Below are positions 44,685-52,878 of a stretch of DNA of 64,000 nucleotides, in pieces. A program made the position numbers and the translations under genes. Positions within the stretch are counted from its first letter, which is position 1; every line of letters starts with the position of its first letter. This stretch comes from Serpentinimonas maccroryi (GTDB lineage: Bacteria; Pseudomonadota; Gammaproteobacteria; Burkholderiales; Burkholderiaceae_C), in assembly GCF_000828915.1 (NCBI RefSeq), contig NZ_AP014569.1, positions 620,001-684,000 on the forward strand, written 5' to 3'. The notes beneath the pieces were generated by a model that had not been told where the DNA came from, ran no database searches, and was given only the letters and a program-made list of their open reading frames with translations.

Positions 44685-44989
44685 ATGTCACGGCGGCCGT
44701 CGGCAATGAGGTAAACGATGACCTGGCTGCCTGTGACACGGTAGATCACGCGATACGGCTTGAAAAAGGTCTGGCGATACTCTTTGCTGCCCAGATTTAC
44801 CAGCTCCCTCGGATAGCTGCCGCGTTCGGGGAATCTCGACAGGCTCTCCACGACCTGCATCAGTTCATCCAGCACATGGTTGGCGTTGGCGACGCAGTCG
44901 AACTCGGCGATGTAGTCATGGATGGCCTCCAAGTCCTGCTCTGCACCCTCGGTGAGCAGGACTTCGAACTTGGCCGGTGCGCCTGCCAT
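44648..44989 (-). CDS. RelE/ParE family toxin
   Basis: 113 residues: FEVLLTEGAEQDLEAIHDYIAE at the start, RFPERGSYPRELVNLGSKEYRQ, then FFKPYRVIYRVTGSQVIVYLIADGRRDM (in parts). These are RelE/ParE-superfamily features, and the YRVIYRV...YLIADGRRDM stretch is close to RelE-type mRNA interferases. It follows a Phd-type antitoxin with a one-base stop/start overlap (TGATG). Confidence 0.88.
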   Translation of the reverse strand: MAGAPAKFEVLLTEGAEQDLEAIHDYIAEFDCVANANHVLDELMQVVESLSRFPERGSYPRELVNLGSKEYRQTFFKPYRVIYRVTGSQVIVYLIADGRRDMPSVLARRLLGA

Positions 44990-45264
44990 CAGACTGGGGC
45001 GCGTTTGGCACGCAGGCGGGCAACGACATCGGCCACCGGCCTGACCTTGCCAGCGGCTACATCCTGATTGCCCAGCGCTAGGATTTTCAGCAAGGCCAGC
45101 GTTTCTTGTGTCTCCTCGAACGAGGCCACGTCTTGCAAGACCGCTTTGGCTTCGCCGTTTTGCGTGATGACCAGCGGTTCACGCTGCTGCGCGAGCCGCG
45201 TCAGAACCTCGGCGGCGTTGGCTTTAAGGTAGCTGATGGGCTTGACTTGTGATGAGTAGCGCAT
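44989..45264 (-). CDS. Phd/YefM family antitoxin
   Basis: 91 residues: VKPISYLKANAAEVLTRLAQQREPLVITQNGEAKAVL (in parts) is the Phd/YefM DNA-binding fold, and the charged C-terminus should bind the toxin. Its start lies within ~30 bp of a TATAnT-rich stretch (aatatagtctttttatag), a likely autoregulated promoter. Confidence 0.9.
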   Translation of the reverse strand: MRYSSQVKPISYLKANAAEVLTRLAQQREPLVITQNGEAKAVLQDVASFEETQETLALLKILALGNQDVAAGKVRPVADVVARLRAKRAPV

Positions 45265-45346
45265 GGCCGTGCTCCAGACTTAATAAAGACCGAATATAGT
45301 CTTTTTATAGTCTCGTGGCAAGAGGATGTGGAAACGGCCTTCGGGA

Positions 45347-45625
45347 TCATTCGCCTTCGTTTTTCGGGCGCATCAGAAGTTCGTCGAGCGCCGCCATGTC
45401 GGCCTTGAAGTTGCCGCTGGACGCAAAGATGCGACCTGCCGCCAAGTCTCGGTAACCGGCGAGGATGGCGTCCTGCACAAACTGGCCGTCACGCCGTTCC
45501 ATGTCGCGGCGGATCAGGTCGCGCACGTATTCGCTGGGTGTTTCGTAAAGACCCGCCTCGCCGACCATTCGATGCACGAATTCAGCCAAGGGTCGCGACA
45601 GGCGAGCGTTGATGCGTTCGGACAT
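45347..45625 (-). CDS. ParD-like ribbon-helix-helix antitoxin, apparently orphan
   Basis: 92 residues starting MSERINARLSRPLAEFVHRM and continuing ETPSEYVRDLIRRDMERRD, the ParD pattern. A ParE toxin would be expected directly downstream, but the next gene (45264) is a complete Phd antitoxin. A relic toxin ending is found on the other side (45710-45756), which suggests rearrangement. It may still repress its own promoter. Confidence 0.82.
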   Translation of the reverse strand: MSERINARLSRPLAEFVHRMVGEAGLYETPSEYVRDLIRRDMERRDGQFVQDAILAGYRDLAAGRIFASSGNFKADMAALDELLMRPKNEGE

Positions 45626-45709
45626 GGGAGCCTATCGGAGCGATCAGATGGGCGCATTGTCGCGTAGGTGGCGGTTTCTGTCGCAACTATTGCGCACACA
45701 GCAGACTTC

Positions 45710-45756
45710 TTGCTGCGGGTCAAGCGACCAGCAGGCGGCACGCAAGCGCGGATGGC
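45710..45756 (-). pseudogene. Relic of a second RelE-type toxin C-terminus
   Basis: The second copy of the 47-bp repeat. On the minus strand it reads PSALACRLLVA-stop, matching PSVLARRLLGA-stop of the intact toxin. Nothing upstream in that frame resembles a toxin, so only the last dozen codons survive. Confidence 0.6.
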
Positions 45757-45784
45757 TCAAGATGAGCCCGCCTGTGGCGCTGTT

Positions 45785-46342
45785 TCATGCGTCAGCCGCC
45801 AACCCGGCCTCCGACCAAAAATGGTCGAAATCATCGCCCACGCCCCAACCGACGTTCTGCCCCAGCAGGCGCACCCGATCCAGCCGCGCAAGGAATGCCG
45901 TTTGTTGCGCCTTTGGCAAGGCCAGCACGTATTTCAGCGCCTGTTCGAACATTCGCACCAGCGAGTCAAAAAAGCCTGCGTCGTCCATGCCGCAACCGGC
46001 CAGAAAATCGAACACTTCCTCGCAGTAGAACACCGAGAGTTCGGCCAAGCCCTCGGGCTGGCCCAGCGCCTTTTTGTAGTCGCTGATCGCCTTCTTGGCC
46101 TTGCTGACCGAGATTGGATGGCGATAGTCCGGTGGGTTGATCCAGCAGATGATCGCATCCTTGTAGGGCTCCAGCGGATCAGCGCCCAAACCAAAGCGGG
46201 TGTGCAGAAAAGCCTTGTTGTCCTTGCTGGCGGCGTACAGGTCTTGCACCAGCCCCAGCAGGCCGGCACGGTCGAAGTCGGCCAACTTGGTTTTGACGTC
46301 GCTCCAGCTGGGAGTGGCTTTGGTGGGTTTTTTCGTCGCCAT
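45785..46342 (-). CDS. DUF6155-like protein of unknown function
   Basis: 185 residues, cytoplasmic in character. KKPTKATPSWSDVKTKLADF, LVQDLYAASKDNKAFLHTRFGLG, and KAKKAISDYKKALGQPEGLAELSVFYCEE (in parts) resemble DUF6155-type proteins, small helical proteins often found with restriction systems. No catalytic motif is recognised. It lies 5 bp after rhuM on the same strand, probably in the hsd transcript. Confidence 0.6.
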   Translation of the reverse strand: MATKKPTKATPSWSDVKTKLADFDRAGLLGLVQDLYAASKDNKAFLHTRFGLGADPLEPYKDAIICWINPPDYRHPISVSKAKKAISDYKKALGQPEGLAELSVFYCEEVFDFLAGCGMDDAGFFDSLVRMFEQALKYVLALPKAQQTAFLARLDRVRLLGQNVGWGVGDDFDHFWSEAGLAADA

Positions 46343-46347
46343 GGGCT

Positions 46348-47408
46348 TCAGTCCTCGTCGTGATGGGGTGCACTCTGCTTGAGCAGGCGGTCGAAGTCGC
46401 TCTCGAACAACCGGTCCTGCACGCTGCGGTACTTTTCAAATTCGCTTTCAGCGTGGGCCTTGGCGATTTCCGCCGTGATTTTGCCTGCGTCTTGCAACAC
46501 CTCGCGGTCGGTGGCCTCGATGAAGCGGTTCAGGCGAGTCTCCCAATCCTGCATCGTCATCGGGATCTTGCGTTGCGCCATGTCCTCAGCCACGTCCAGA
46601 TAGGCGTTGACCAGGCGCGAGAGTTGCGCCAGCTCGTGCTCGGTGAGGTAATTTTTGGCTACCCCCACATCGAAATTCTGGATCTTGCCTTGAGGCGCAT
46701 CCTTCCAAGTGGTCAGCCCCATGTGGGGCTGGGCAGCATCGGCGCGGTGGTAGATGAGTTCAGCCGCCGTCTGGCCGTGGATGGCCCAGTGCAGTTTGTT
46801 TTGCACGGTGGCAAAGAAGCGCTTGGTGGCCTGCGCCGTCAAGTCGTAGTCGATCGCCGTGGCGTAGATGTCGGTGATTTTTTGGTAGAACTTGCGTTCC
46901 GAGAGGCGAATTTCGCGGATGCGCTGCAGCTGCTCTTCGAAGTACTCTGATCGGTGAGGACGGAGCCGCCGGCCTTGATGCGCTCATCGTCCATCACGTA
47001 GGCCTTGATGGTGAACTGCTCGATGATGCCCGTGGCCCACTTGCGAAACTGCACCGCACGCTCGGAGTTCACCTTGTAGCCCACCGCGATGATGGCGGGT
47101 AGCTTGTAATGCTGGGTGTTGTAGGTTTTGCCGTCGGCGGCAGTTATCCGGAATTTCCGGATAACTGCATCTTCCTGCAACTCGCTGTCGGCAAAGATTG
47201 TTTTCAGGTGCCCGTTGACCGTGCGCACGTTGACATCGTAGAGCAGGGCCATCATTTTCTGTGTCAGCCAGATGCTTTCATCGGCATGGACAGCCTCTAC
47301 GCCACCTTGGCCGCTGGTGGCGACGAAGGTCAAGTACTCGGCCGCCGAAGAGCGGACGATGGAGACTTCGCGCTTAGTGGGCACCTGCCGCTGATTTCTG
47401 TTGGTCAT
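46348..47408 (-). pseudogene. rhuM: rhuM-like gene with a frameshift
   Basis: The first part (47408 to about 46950) encodes SSAAEYLTFVATSGQGGVEA, IWLTQKMMALLYDVNVRTVNGHL (in parts) and YKLPAIIAVGYKVNSERAVQFR, typical RhuM. Near 46948 the reading moves by one frame to YFEEQLQRIREIRLSERKFYQK (in parts) and on through ATAIDYDLTAQATKRFFATVQNKLHWA (in parts) to the end. Combined length (~350 codons) is normal for the family. RhuM genes commonly accompany type I systems and have unknown function. A sequencing indel is possible. Confidence 0.75.
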
Positions 47409-47475
47409 TTTTCCAAATCTGTTGTTTTGTCATGCATTTTTTATGCATCCCAGATGAGCGTATAGACTCCAAGCG

Positions 47476-50400
47476 TTATCCCTTGTTTGCCGCAGAGAGC
47501 CGGTCGTAAACTTGGCTGCCAAGCCATTTCGAGACCAACTCCTGCATCTCCGGTTTGCCCATGTAATTGGTAAACAGCCCCTCGTTCAACTCCATCCGCT
47601 CGATGAACAGCGATTCCAGCACCTGCCGGAACACCAACTGGAACTTGTCGCGGGAGTTGACCCCAGCCGCCCTCTGCAGAGCTTCGCTCTGGCTGGCCGC
47701 CTCGGCGATCTGATCAAAGAACAGCTGATCCGCTTCGTTGAGTTCGCCGCCGAAACGTTCGTTGATGAGGTCGATCAGGCGCGACAACGAAACGTGCTCC
47801 TCGCGCACCATGCCCGACCCCACTTCGCGCTGGCCGTCTAGCGGCTTGGCATACCCGTCGTTTAGGCTGATCGAGCCTTCACTGATCTTTTGCAACCGGT
47901 AGTAGTCGAGCTCGACCTCCTCGTCGAACTGGTAGCCCGGCCCGTGCCGGCGCTTGGGCAGCTTCAACGCGAGGTGGCGCAGGTACGAGTACAGTTTCTC
48001 CAAGTCACTGTCCTGATAAGGGATCACTTGGCTCAGAAAGCTGTACAGATTGAGGAAGGCCTGCAGTTTGCCGCGCCACAGCTCGGCATCCTCCTCAGCC
48101 GTGTTCTGCAATTGCACGAAACGCGCAACGGCTTGGTCCAGAATCGCGTTCATCGTCTTGTGGTCACTGGGGCTCTGGCGGCGCTTGGGCGCGAAAAACA
48201 CACGCGCGAAGTCGGCGACCTCGGTCTGCAGGTAGATGCCCGAAGCGTCGATCGCGGCTTTGACCTCGTAGAGCTTATCGGGATCGACCTGCTCGCCCAT
48301 GACCGAGCCTTCGTAGTACTGGCGGAAGGCCTCTAGGATCTCGGCCGGATCATTGACGAAGTCCAGTACGAAGGTGTCGTCCTTGAGCGGGTGGGTGCGA
48401 TTCAGGCGCGAGAGCGTCTGCACGGCCTGAATGCCCGCCAGACGCTTGTCCACGTACAGGGTGTGCAGCAGTGGCTGGTCGAAGCCGGTCTGGTATTTCT
48501 CGGCCACCAGCAGCACGCGGAATTCTGGTTTGGCCAAGGTGTCGGGCAATTCCTTTTCCTTGATGCCACCATTCATCTCGACCTCGGTGTACGACTTCTC
48601 CGGGATCTTGTCGTCTTCCACCGTGCCCGAGAACGCCGCCAGGCTCTTGATCGGGTAGCCCTTGTCTTGGATGAAGCGGTCGAACTCCTGCTTGTAGCGC
48701 ACAGCCTCCAGCCGCGAGCCGGTGACCACCATCGCCTTGGCGTGACCGCCGATCTTGTGCCGAGTGAAGTGCTGGAAATGCTCGACAATTACCTCGGTCT
48801 TCTGGCCGATATTGTGCGGGTGCAGCCGCATGAAACGGGCCAGCGCCTTGGCCGCCTTCTTGCGTTCGACGTTGGGGTCGTCCTCGGCCTTCTTGATCAG
48901 CTTGTAGTAGGTCTTGTAAGTGACGTAGCTCTTCAGCACGTCCTCGATAAAGCCTTCCTCGATGGCTTGGCGCATGGTGTAGCGGTGGAAGGGTGCGCCG
49001 TTGCGGCCGAAGATCGCCAGCGTCTTGTGCTTGGGCGTTGCGGTGAAAGCGAAGAAGCTCATGTTCGGCTGATGGCCACGCTTGGCCATGGACCGGAACA
49101 GACGCTCCAGCTCAATTTCGCCTTCCTCCTCGGCCATCTCCTGTGCTTTGCGACGCAACTGCGCGCCGCCCAGCACTCCCTTGAGCTCGGTCGCCGTCTC
49201 GCCCGACTGCGAGCTGTGCGCCTCGTCGATGATCACGGCGTACTTGCGCGCTGGCAGATGACTCTTGCCGCCTTCGCCGCGCTCCTCGCTCAGTTTTGCC
49301 AGTTGCCCGGAGACAAACGGAAACTTCTGCAGCGTGGTGATGATGATTGGGACGCCAGCCTCCAACGCCTCGGCGAGCTGGCGCGAATCCTCCTCGATCT
49401 TTTGCACCACGCCTTGGCGGTGGTCGAACTGGTAGATGGTGTTTTGCAACTGGCGGTCGAGCACCACGCGGTCGGTGATGACCACCACGCTGTCGAACAA
49501 CCGCTCGTCGCGTTCGTTGTGCAGGCTGGACAGGCGATGCGCCAACCAAGCGATGGTGTTGCTCTTGCCGCTTCCGGCCGAGTGTTCGACGAGATAGTTA
49601 TGACCCACGCCCTCGCTGGCCGCAGCCGCCACCATCTGGCGCACTGCCTGCAACTGGTGGTGGCGCGGAAAGATTAGGGTCTCCTTGCGCAGCTTCTTGC
49701 CGTCGTCTGCGGTCTTCTCTTGCACATCGAGATGCAGAAAGCGGGCGAGCAGGTCGAGCAGGCTGTCGCGCTCCAGCACCTCTTTCCACACGTAGGCGGT
49801 CTTGTAGTTGCGTCCCTCGCGGTCGGGCGGGTTGCCGGCGCCGCCGTCCATGCCGCGGTTGAAGGGCAGGAAATAGGTGGATGAACCGGCCAAGCGCGTG
49901 GCCATGTGCGCCTCTTCGGTGTCCACCGCGAAGTGCACCAGCGCCCGCTTGGTAAACACGAAGATCGGTTCACGCGGGTCGCGGTCGTGGCGGTACTGGT
50001 GGATGGCGTTGGCGGCGGTCTGGCCGCTGAGCGGGTTCTTGAGTTCCAGCGTCACCACGGGGATGCCATTGACCGACAGCACCACGTCCAGCGATTTTTC
50101 CGACCTAGGGCTGTAGTGCAACTGGCGCGTCAGCCCCAGCCGGTTGGCCTGATAGCGGGCTTCCAGTTCAGGGTTCAAGCCGTGGGCGGGACGAAAGAAA
50201 GCGATCCGCAGCGTTTTGCCGAAACACTTGAAGCCATGGCGTAGGGTGGCCAGCGCCCCATGGGTGTCCAGCCATTTGCACAGCGATTCCAGCACGCGGG
50301 CACCGGTCTGCTCGCCATGCAGCGCCTCCAGCTTTTCCCATACCTTGCCTTGGGTGGCGCGGATGAAGGCCAGTGCCTCGTCGGGGAAGATCGCGCGCTC

Positions 50401-50496
50401 GCGGTCGAAACCCTTGCCCTCGACCCGCGCGTAGCCCCCGCCCAGCAAGACCGCCTCGATGGCGGTTTCGAACGCGGCTTCGCTGGTGGTCTTCAT
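47476..50496 (-). CDS. hsdR: Type I restriction enzyme, R subunit
   Basis: 1006 residues. The N-terminal HSDR nuclease domain has the PD-(D/E)xK pattern (SLDVVLSVNGIPVVTLELKNP, in parts). The SF2 motor follows: Walker A in VEHSAGSGKSNTIAWLA, DEAH in AVIIDEAHSSQSGE, TATPKHKTL, and helicase motif VI near LSRLNRTHPLKDDTFVLDF. HsdR translocates and cuts DNA in a complex with HsdM2S. It is the last hsd gene of the operon, 52 bp after fic. Confidence 0.95.
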   Translation of the reverse strand: MKTTSEAAFETAIEAVLLGGGYARVEGKGFDRERAIFPDEALAFIRATQGKVWEKLEALHGEQTGARVLESLCKWLDTHGALATLRHGFKCFGKTLRIAFFRPAHGLNPELEARYQANRLGLTRQLHYSPRSEKSLDVVLSVNGIPVVTLELKNPLSGQTAANAIHQYRHDRDPREPIFVFTKRALVHFAVDTEEAHMATRLAGSSTYFLPFNRGMDGGAGNPPDREGRNYKTAYVWKEVLERDSLLDLLARFLHLDVQEKTADDGKKLRKETLIFPRHHQLQAVRQMVAAAASEGVGHNYLVEHSAGSGKSNTIAWLAHRLSSLHNERDERLFDSVVVITDRVVLDRQLQNTIYQFDHRQGVVQKIEEDSRQLAEALEAGVPIIITTLQKFPFVSGQLAKLSEERGEGGKSHLPARKYAVIIDEAHSSQSGETATELKGVLGGAQLRRKAQEMAEEEGEIELERLFRSMAKRGHQPNMSFFAFTATPKHKTLAIFGRNGAPFHRYTMRQAIEEGFIEDVLKSYVTYKTYYKLIKKAEDDPNVERKKAAKALARFMRLHPHNIGQKTEVIVEHFQHFTRHKIGGHAKAMVVTGSRLEAVRYKQEFDRFIQDKGYPIKSLAAFSGTVEDDKIPEKSYTEVEMNGGIKEKELPDTLAKPEFRVLLVAEKYQTGFDQPLLHTLYVDKRLAGIQAVQTLSRLNRTHPLKDDTFVLDFVNDPAEILEAFRQYYEGSVMGEQVDPDKLYEVKAAIDASGIYLQTEVADFARVFFAPKRRQSPSDHKTMNAILDQAVARFVQLQNTAEEDAELWRGKLQAFLNLYSFLSQVIPYQDSDLEKLYSYLRHLALKLPKRRHGPGYQFDEEVELDYYRLQKISEGSISLNDGYAKPLDGQREVGSGMVREEHVSLSRLIDLINERFGGELNEADQLFFDQIAEAASQSEALQRAAGVNSRDKFQLVFRQVLESLFIERMELNEGLFTNYMGKPEMQELVSKWLGSQVYDRLSAANKG

Positions 50497-50548
50497 CGCT
50501 CGTTTCCTTTATCAGCGCGGGGTCTTGGTTAAATTTTAAGCCCGAACT

Positions 50549-51682
50549 TTAACTTGTGAACAGCTTAAGGTAACGCTCGAAGGCATACACCCGGCCTCGC
50601 TGCTGGCCGGTAATCTCCACCAGGACGTGCCGCTCGATCAGTGCCTTGATCAGCGTATTGGCCGTGGGAGTGGACACGCCCAGCGCCCGCTCCAAGTCGG
50701 CTGCGGCCACGATGGGGCGCCGGTACAGCAGGTTCAGCGCATCCCGGGCCATGGCCGCGCGGCGGCCCATGTCCAGCGCCGCGTGCTCCACTTCGGTGCG
50801 CAGCAACAAAATCTGCCTAAAGGTGTCGCGCCCCTTGACCGCGGTCTGCGTCACCCCATTGAGGAAAAACTGCACCCAGTGAATCAGGTCGTTGCTGGTG
50901 CGCACCCGCATCAGCGCGTCGTAATAGCTGGCCCGGTTGCGCTCGAAAAAATCCGATAGGTACAGCGACGGCTTGGCTAGCAGCCCGTGGCTGATGAGGT
51001 AGAGCGGAATCATCAGGCGCCCGATGCGGCCATTGCCGTCCAGAAAGGGGTGAATGGTCTCGAACTGGTAGTGGCTGATCGCGACGCGCACCAGGTGCGG
51101 CACCACCACCGCCTCGTTGTGCCAGAACTTCTCTAGGTCTCCCATCAGTTCGGGCACCGCCTCGTGATGCGGCGGCACGAAGGCCGCGTCGGTCAGCCCG
51201 GAGCCGCCGATCCAGTTCTGGCTGGTGCGAAACTCGCCCGGCAGCTTGTGCTCGCCCCGCACCCCGCGCATCAGCGTCGCGTGCGTCTGCTTAAGCAGCC
51301 GGTTCGACAGGGGCAGGCGCTGCAATTCGTCGATGGCCAAGTTGACGGCGTCGATGTAGTTGCGCACCTCGCGCCAGTCGTTGCGCTTTTCGGGGCGAAT
51401 CTGGTCCTCGGGCATCAAGGCCTCGTCGATGGCGGTTTGCGTGCCCTCAATCTTGCTGGAGGTCTGCGCCTCCTTGACCACGTGCATTTCGATAAACAGA
51501 TCGATGTCGGGAACGATCAGCGAAAACGCGTTCAGCTCCCCCAGCGCCCGGGTGGCCTGCTCCAGCAAGGCGTTGATCGTGGCGTTTTCCCAAGTCCATT
51601 CGTGGTTGACCGGCACCGGCTCGAAGCTCTTGTACTGGTAGCGCGGCTGCCAGCGGCCGGCCTTGAAGGTTTCGAACTTCAT
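50549..51682 (-). CDS. Fic domain protein
   Basis: 377 residues. The Fic motif HPFLDGNGRIGRLMIPL is intact, and the N-terminal inhibitory motif TSSKIEGT (S/T-xxx-E-G/N) marks a self-inhibited class II Fic enzyme that transfers AMP from ATP to proteins. A C-terminal winged helix (DLERALGVSTPTANTLIKALIE, in parts) suggests DNA binding. It lies inside the restriction operon, overlapping hsdS by 4 bp and leading into hsdR; such placement recurs in type I loci. Confidence 0.93.
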   Translation of the reverse strand: MKFETFKAGRWQPRYQYKSFEPVPVNHEWTWENATINALLEQATRALGELNAFSLIVPDIDLFIEMHVVKEAQTSSKIEGTQTAIDEALMPEDQIRPEKRNDWREVRNYIDAVNLAIDELQRLPLSNRLLKQTHATLMRGVRGEHKLPGEFRTSQNWIGGSGLTDAAFVPPHHEAVPELMGDLEKFWHNEAVVVPHLVRVAISHYQFETIHPFLDGNGRIGRLMIPLYLISHGLLAKPSLYLSDFFERNRASYYDALMRVRTSNDLIHWVQFFLNGVTQTAVKGRDTFRQILLLRTEVEHAALDMGRRAAMARDALNLLYRRPIVAAADLERALGVSTPTANTLIKALIERHVLVEITGQQRGRVYAFERYLKLFTS

Positions 51683-52878
51683 GCGCGCATCTCCTCCTGC
51701 GGGATCTGGCCGGTGACGGCGGCGGTGATGAGGGCGGAGCGGCGTTCAGTCAGCAGATCAAGGGAGCGCTGGATCTCCGCGCGAAGAGGCTTCGAAACAG
51801 CGAGCGATTGCCTTATGCGGGTGCAAATATCGATTTGCTCACTACTTGGCGGCACAGGAATCTTCATGTTCGCCAGTTGCTCACAGGTAATGGCCCCCTT
51901 GGTGCTGCCCGCCCCATCGCTGTCACTGCGAAGAAATGCGTAGGCATGTCCCAGCGAATAACACAAGTATTCAGTGTCGAGCTTTTGCGAGCGTGGCTTG
52001 ATGAACGCAACATGCTGGTTGATGGTGGCTTCGATTCCCAACACCGCCGCCATCCCTCGTGTCTTACCTTGGCCAGTGATCCCGACGAGCACAGCGGGCG
52101 GTTGAATCTTTGGCAGGTGACATTCGCGCAGCGCTGTCTCTGTCACAAAGCGAGTTGCGTTAGTGACCGGTGACACGTTGACAACCGAGCTGTTCAGCCA
52201 AGGGTAGCCCTCGTCGTGCCAATAGTCAGCGTTCTCGACAGAAGGAGTTGAGCCATTGCCGACGACCGCCAAGTACTTGATGGGCTGAATCTCCCAATGC
52301 GCCGGAATCTCGCCCAGCCAATGCTGGCCTGAGGGTTTGAGCGGGGCGTTGGGATCGAGGCCACGGGTGACGACGCGGCTGATGAGGGCGGCGCGCTTTT
52401 CTTCCAGCAGCGTTAGCATGCGTTTCTTCTCGGCGATCAGCCCGTCGATGCGGGCGGTTTCGCGGTCAAGATAGTTGGCGACGGTTACTTGGTTGGCAAG
52501 AGAAGGAAGGCAAATGCGCTCTTCATACACGGACTCCCGGTTTAGCCCAGGAACCGCCGCTTCTTGAGACCCCTCGTCCAAGCCCAGCGTCTGGAGACTC
52601 CAAAACAGCCACCGCAGATTTTCAGCGGTGAGACGTTCGTCAACGAAAAAGGTTGTATCTGAAGCGAAGCAACCGTCTGGTGCCCAGTTCACCTTTCCAT
52701 ATGAGCCCTTGCGCCCTAAGACGATGGCGGGAATATCGGTGTTTCTCGCACTCGTGGTCGCGTACTGGCCATTCGAACCAAAGACGGCCACACCACCGGC
52801 GAACTCTTCATCTTTTGGCAAAGCATCACCGTACCCGAGCCGGCATATGAATTTCACTCGAACAGAGGTGCAGCTCAC
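51679..52878 (-). CDS. hsdS: Type I restriction specificity subunit
   Basis: 399 residues from a GTG overlapping the hsdM stop (GTGA). Two target-recognition domains, each followed by a coiled coil: PSLANQVTVANYLDRETARIDGLIAEKKRMLTLLEEKR (in parts) after the first, and PPSSEQIDICTRIRQSL after the second. HWLGEIPAHWEIQPIKYLA begins the second half. HsdS sets the DNA recognition sequence for both HsdM and HsdR. The specificity cannot be read from the sequence. Confidence 0.93.
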   Translation of the reverse strand: MSCTSVRVKFICRLGYGDALPKDEEFAGGVAVFGSNGQYATTSARNTDIPAIVLGRKGSYGKVNWAPDGCFASDTTFFVDERLTAENLRWLFWSLQTLGLDEGSQEAAVPGLNRESVYEERICLPSLANQVTVANYLDRETARIDGLIAEKKRMLTLLEEKRAALISRVVTRGLDPNAPLKPSGQHWLGEIPAHWEIQPIKYLAVVGNGSTPSVENADYWHDEGYPWLNSSVVNVSPVTNATRFVTETALRECHLPKIQPPAVLVGITGQGKTRGMAAVLGIEATINQHVAFIKPRSQKLDTEYLCYSLGHAYAFLRSDSDGAGSTKGAITCEQLANMKIPVPPSSEQIDICTRIRQSLAVSKPLRAEIQRSLDLLTERRSALITAAVTGQIPQEEMRA

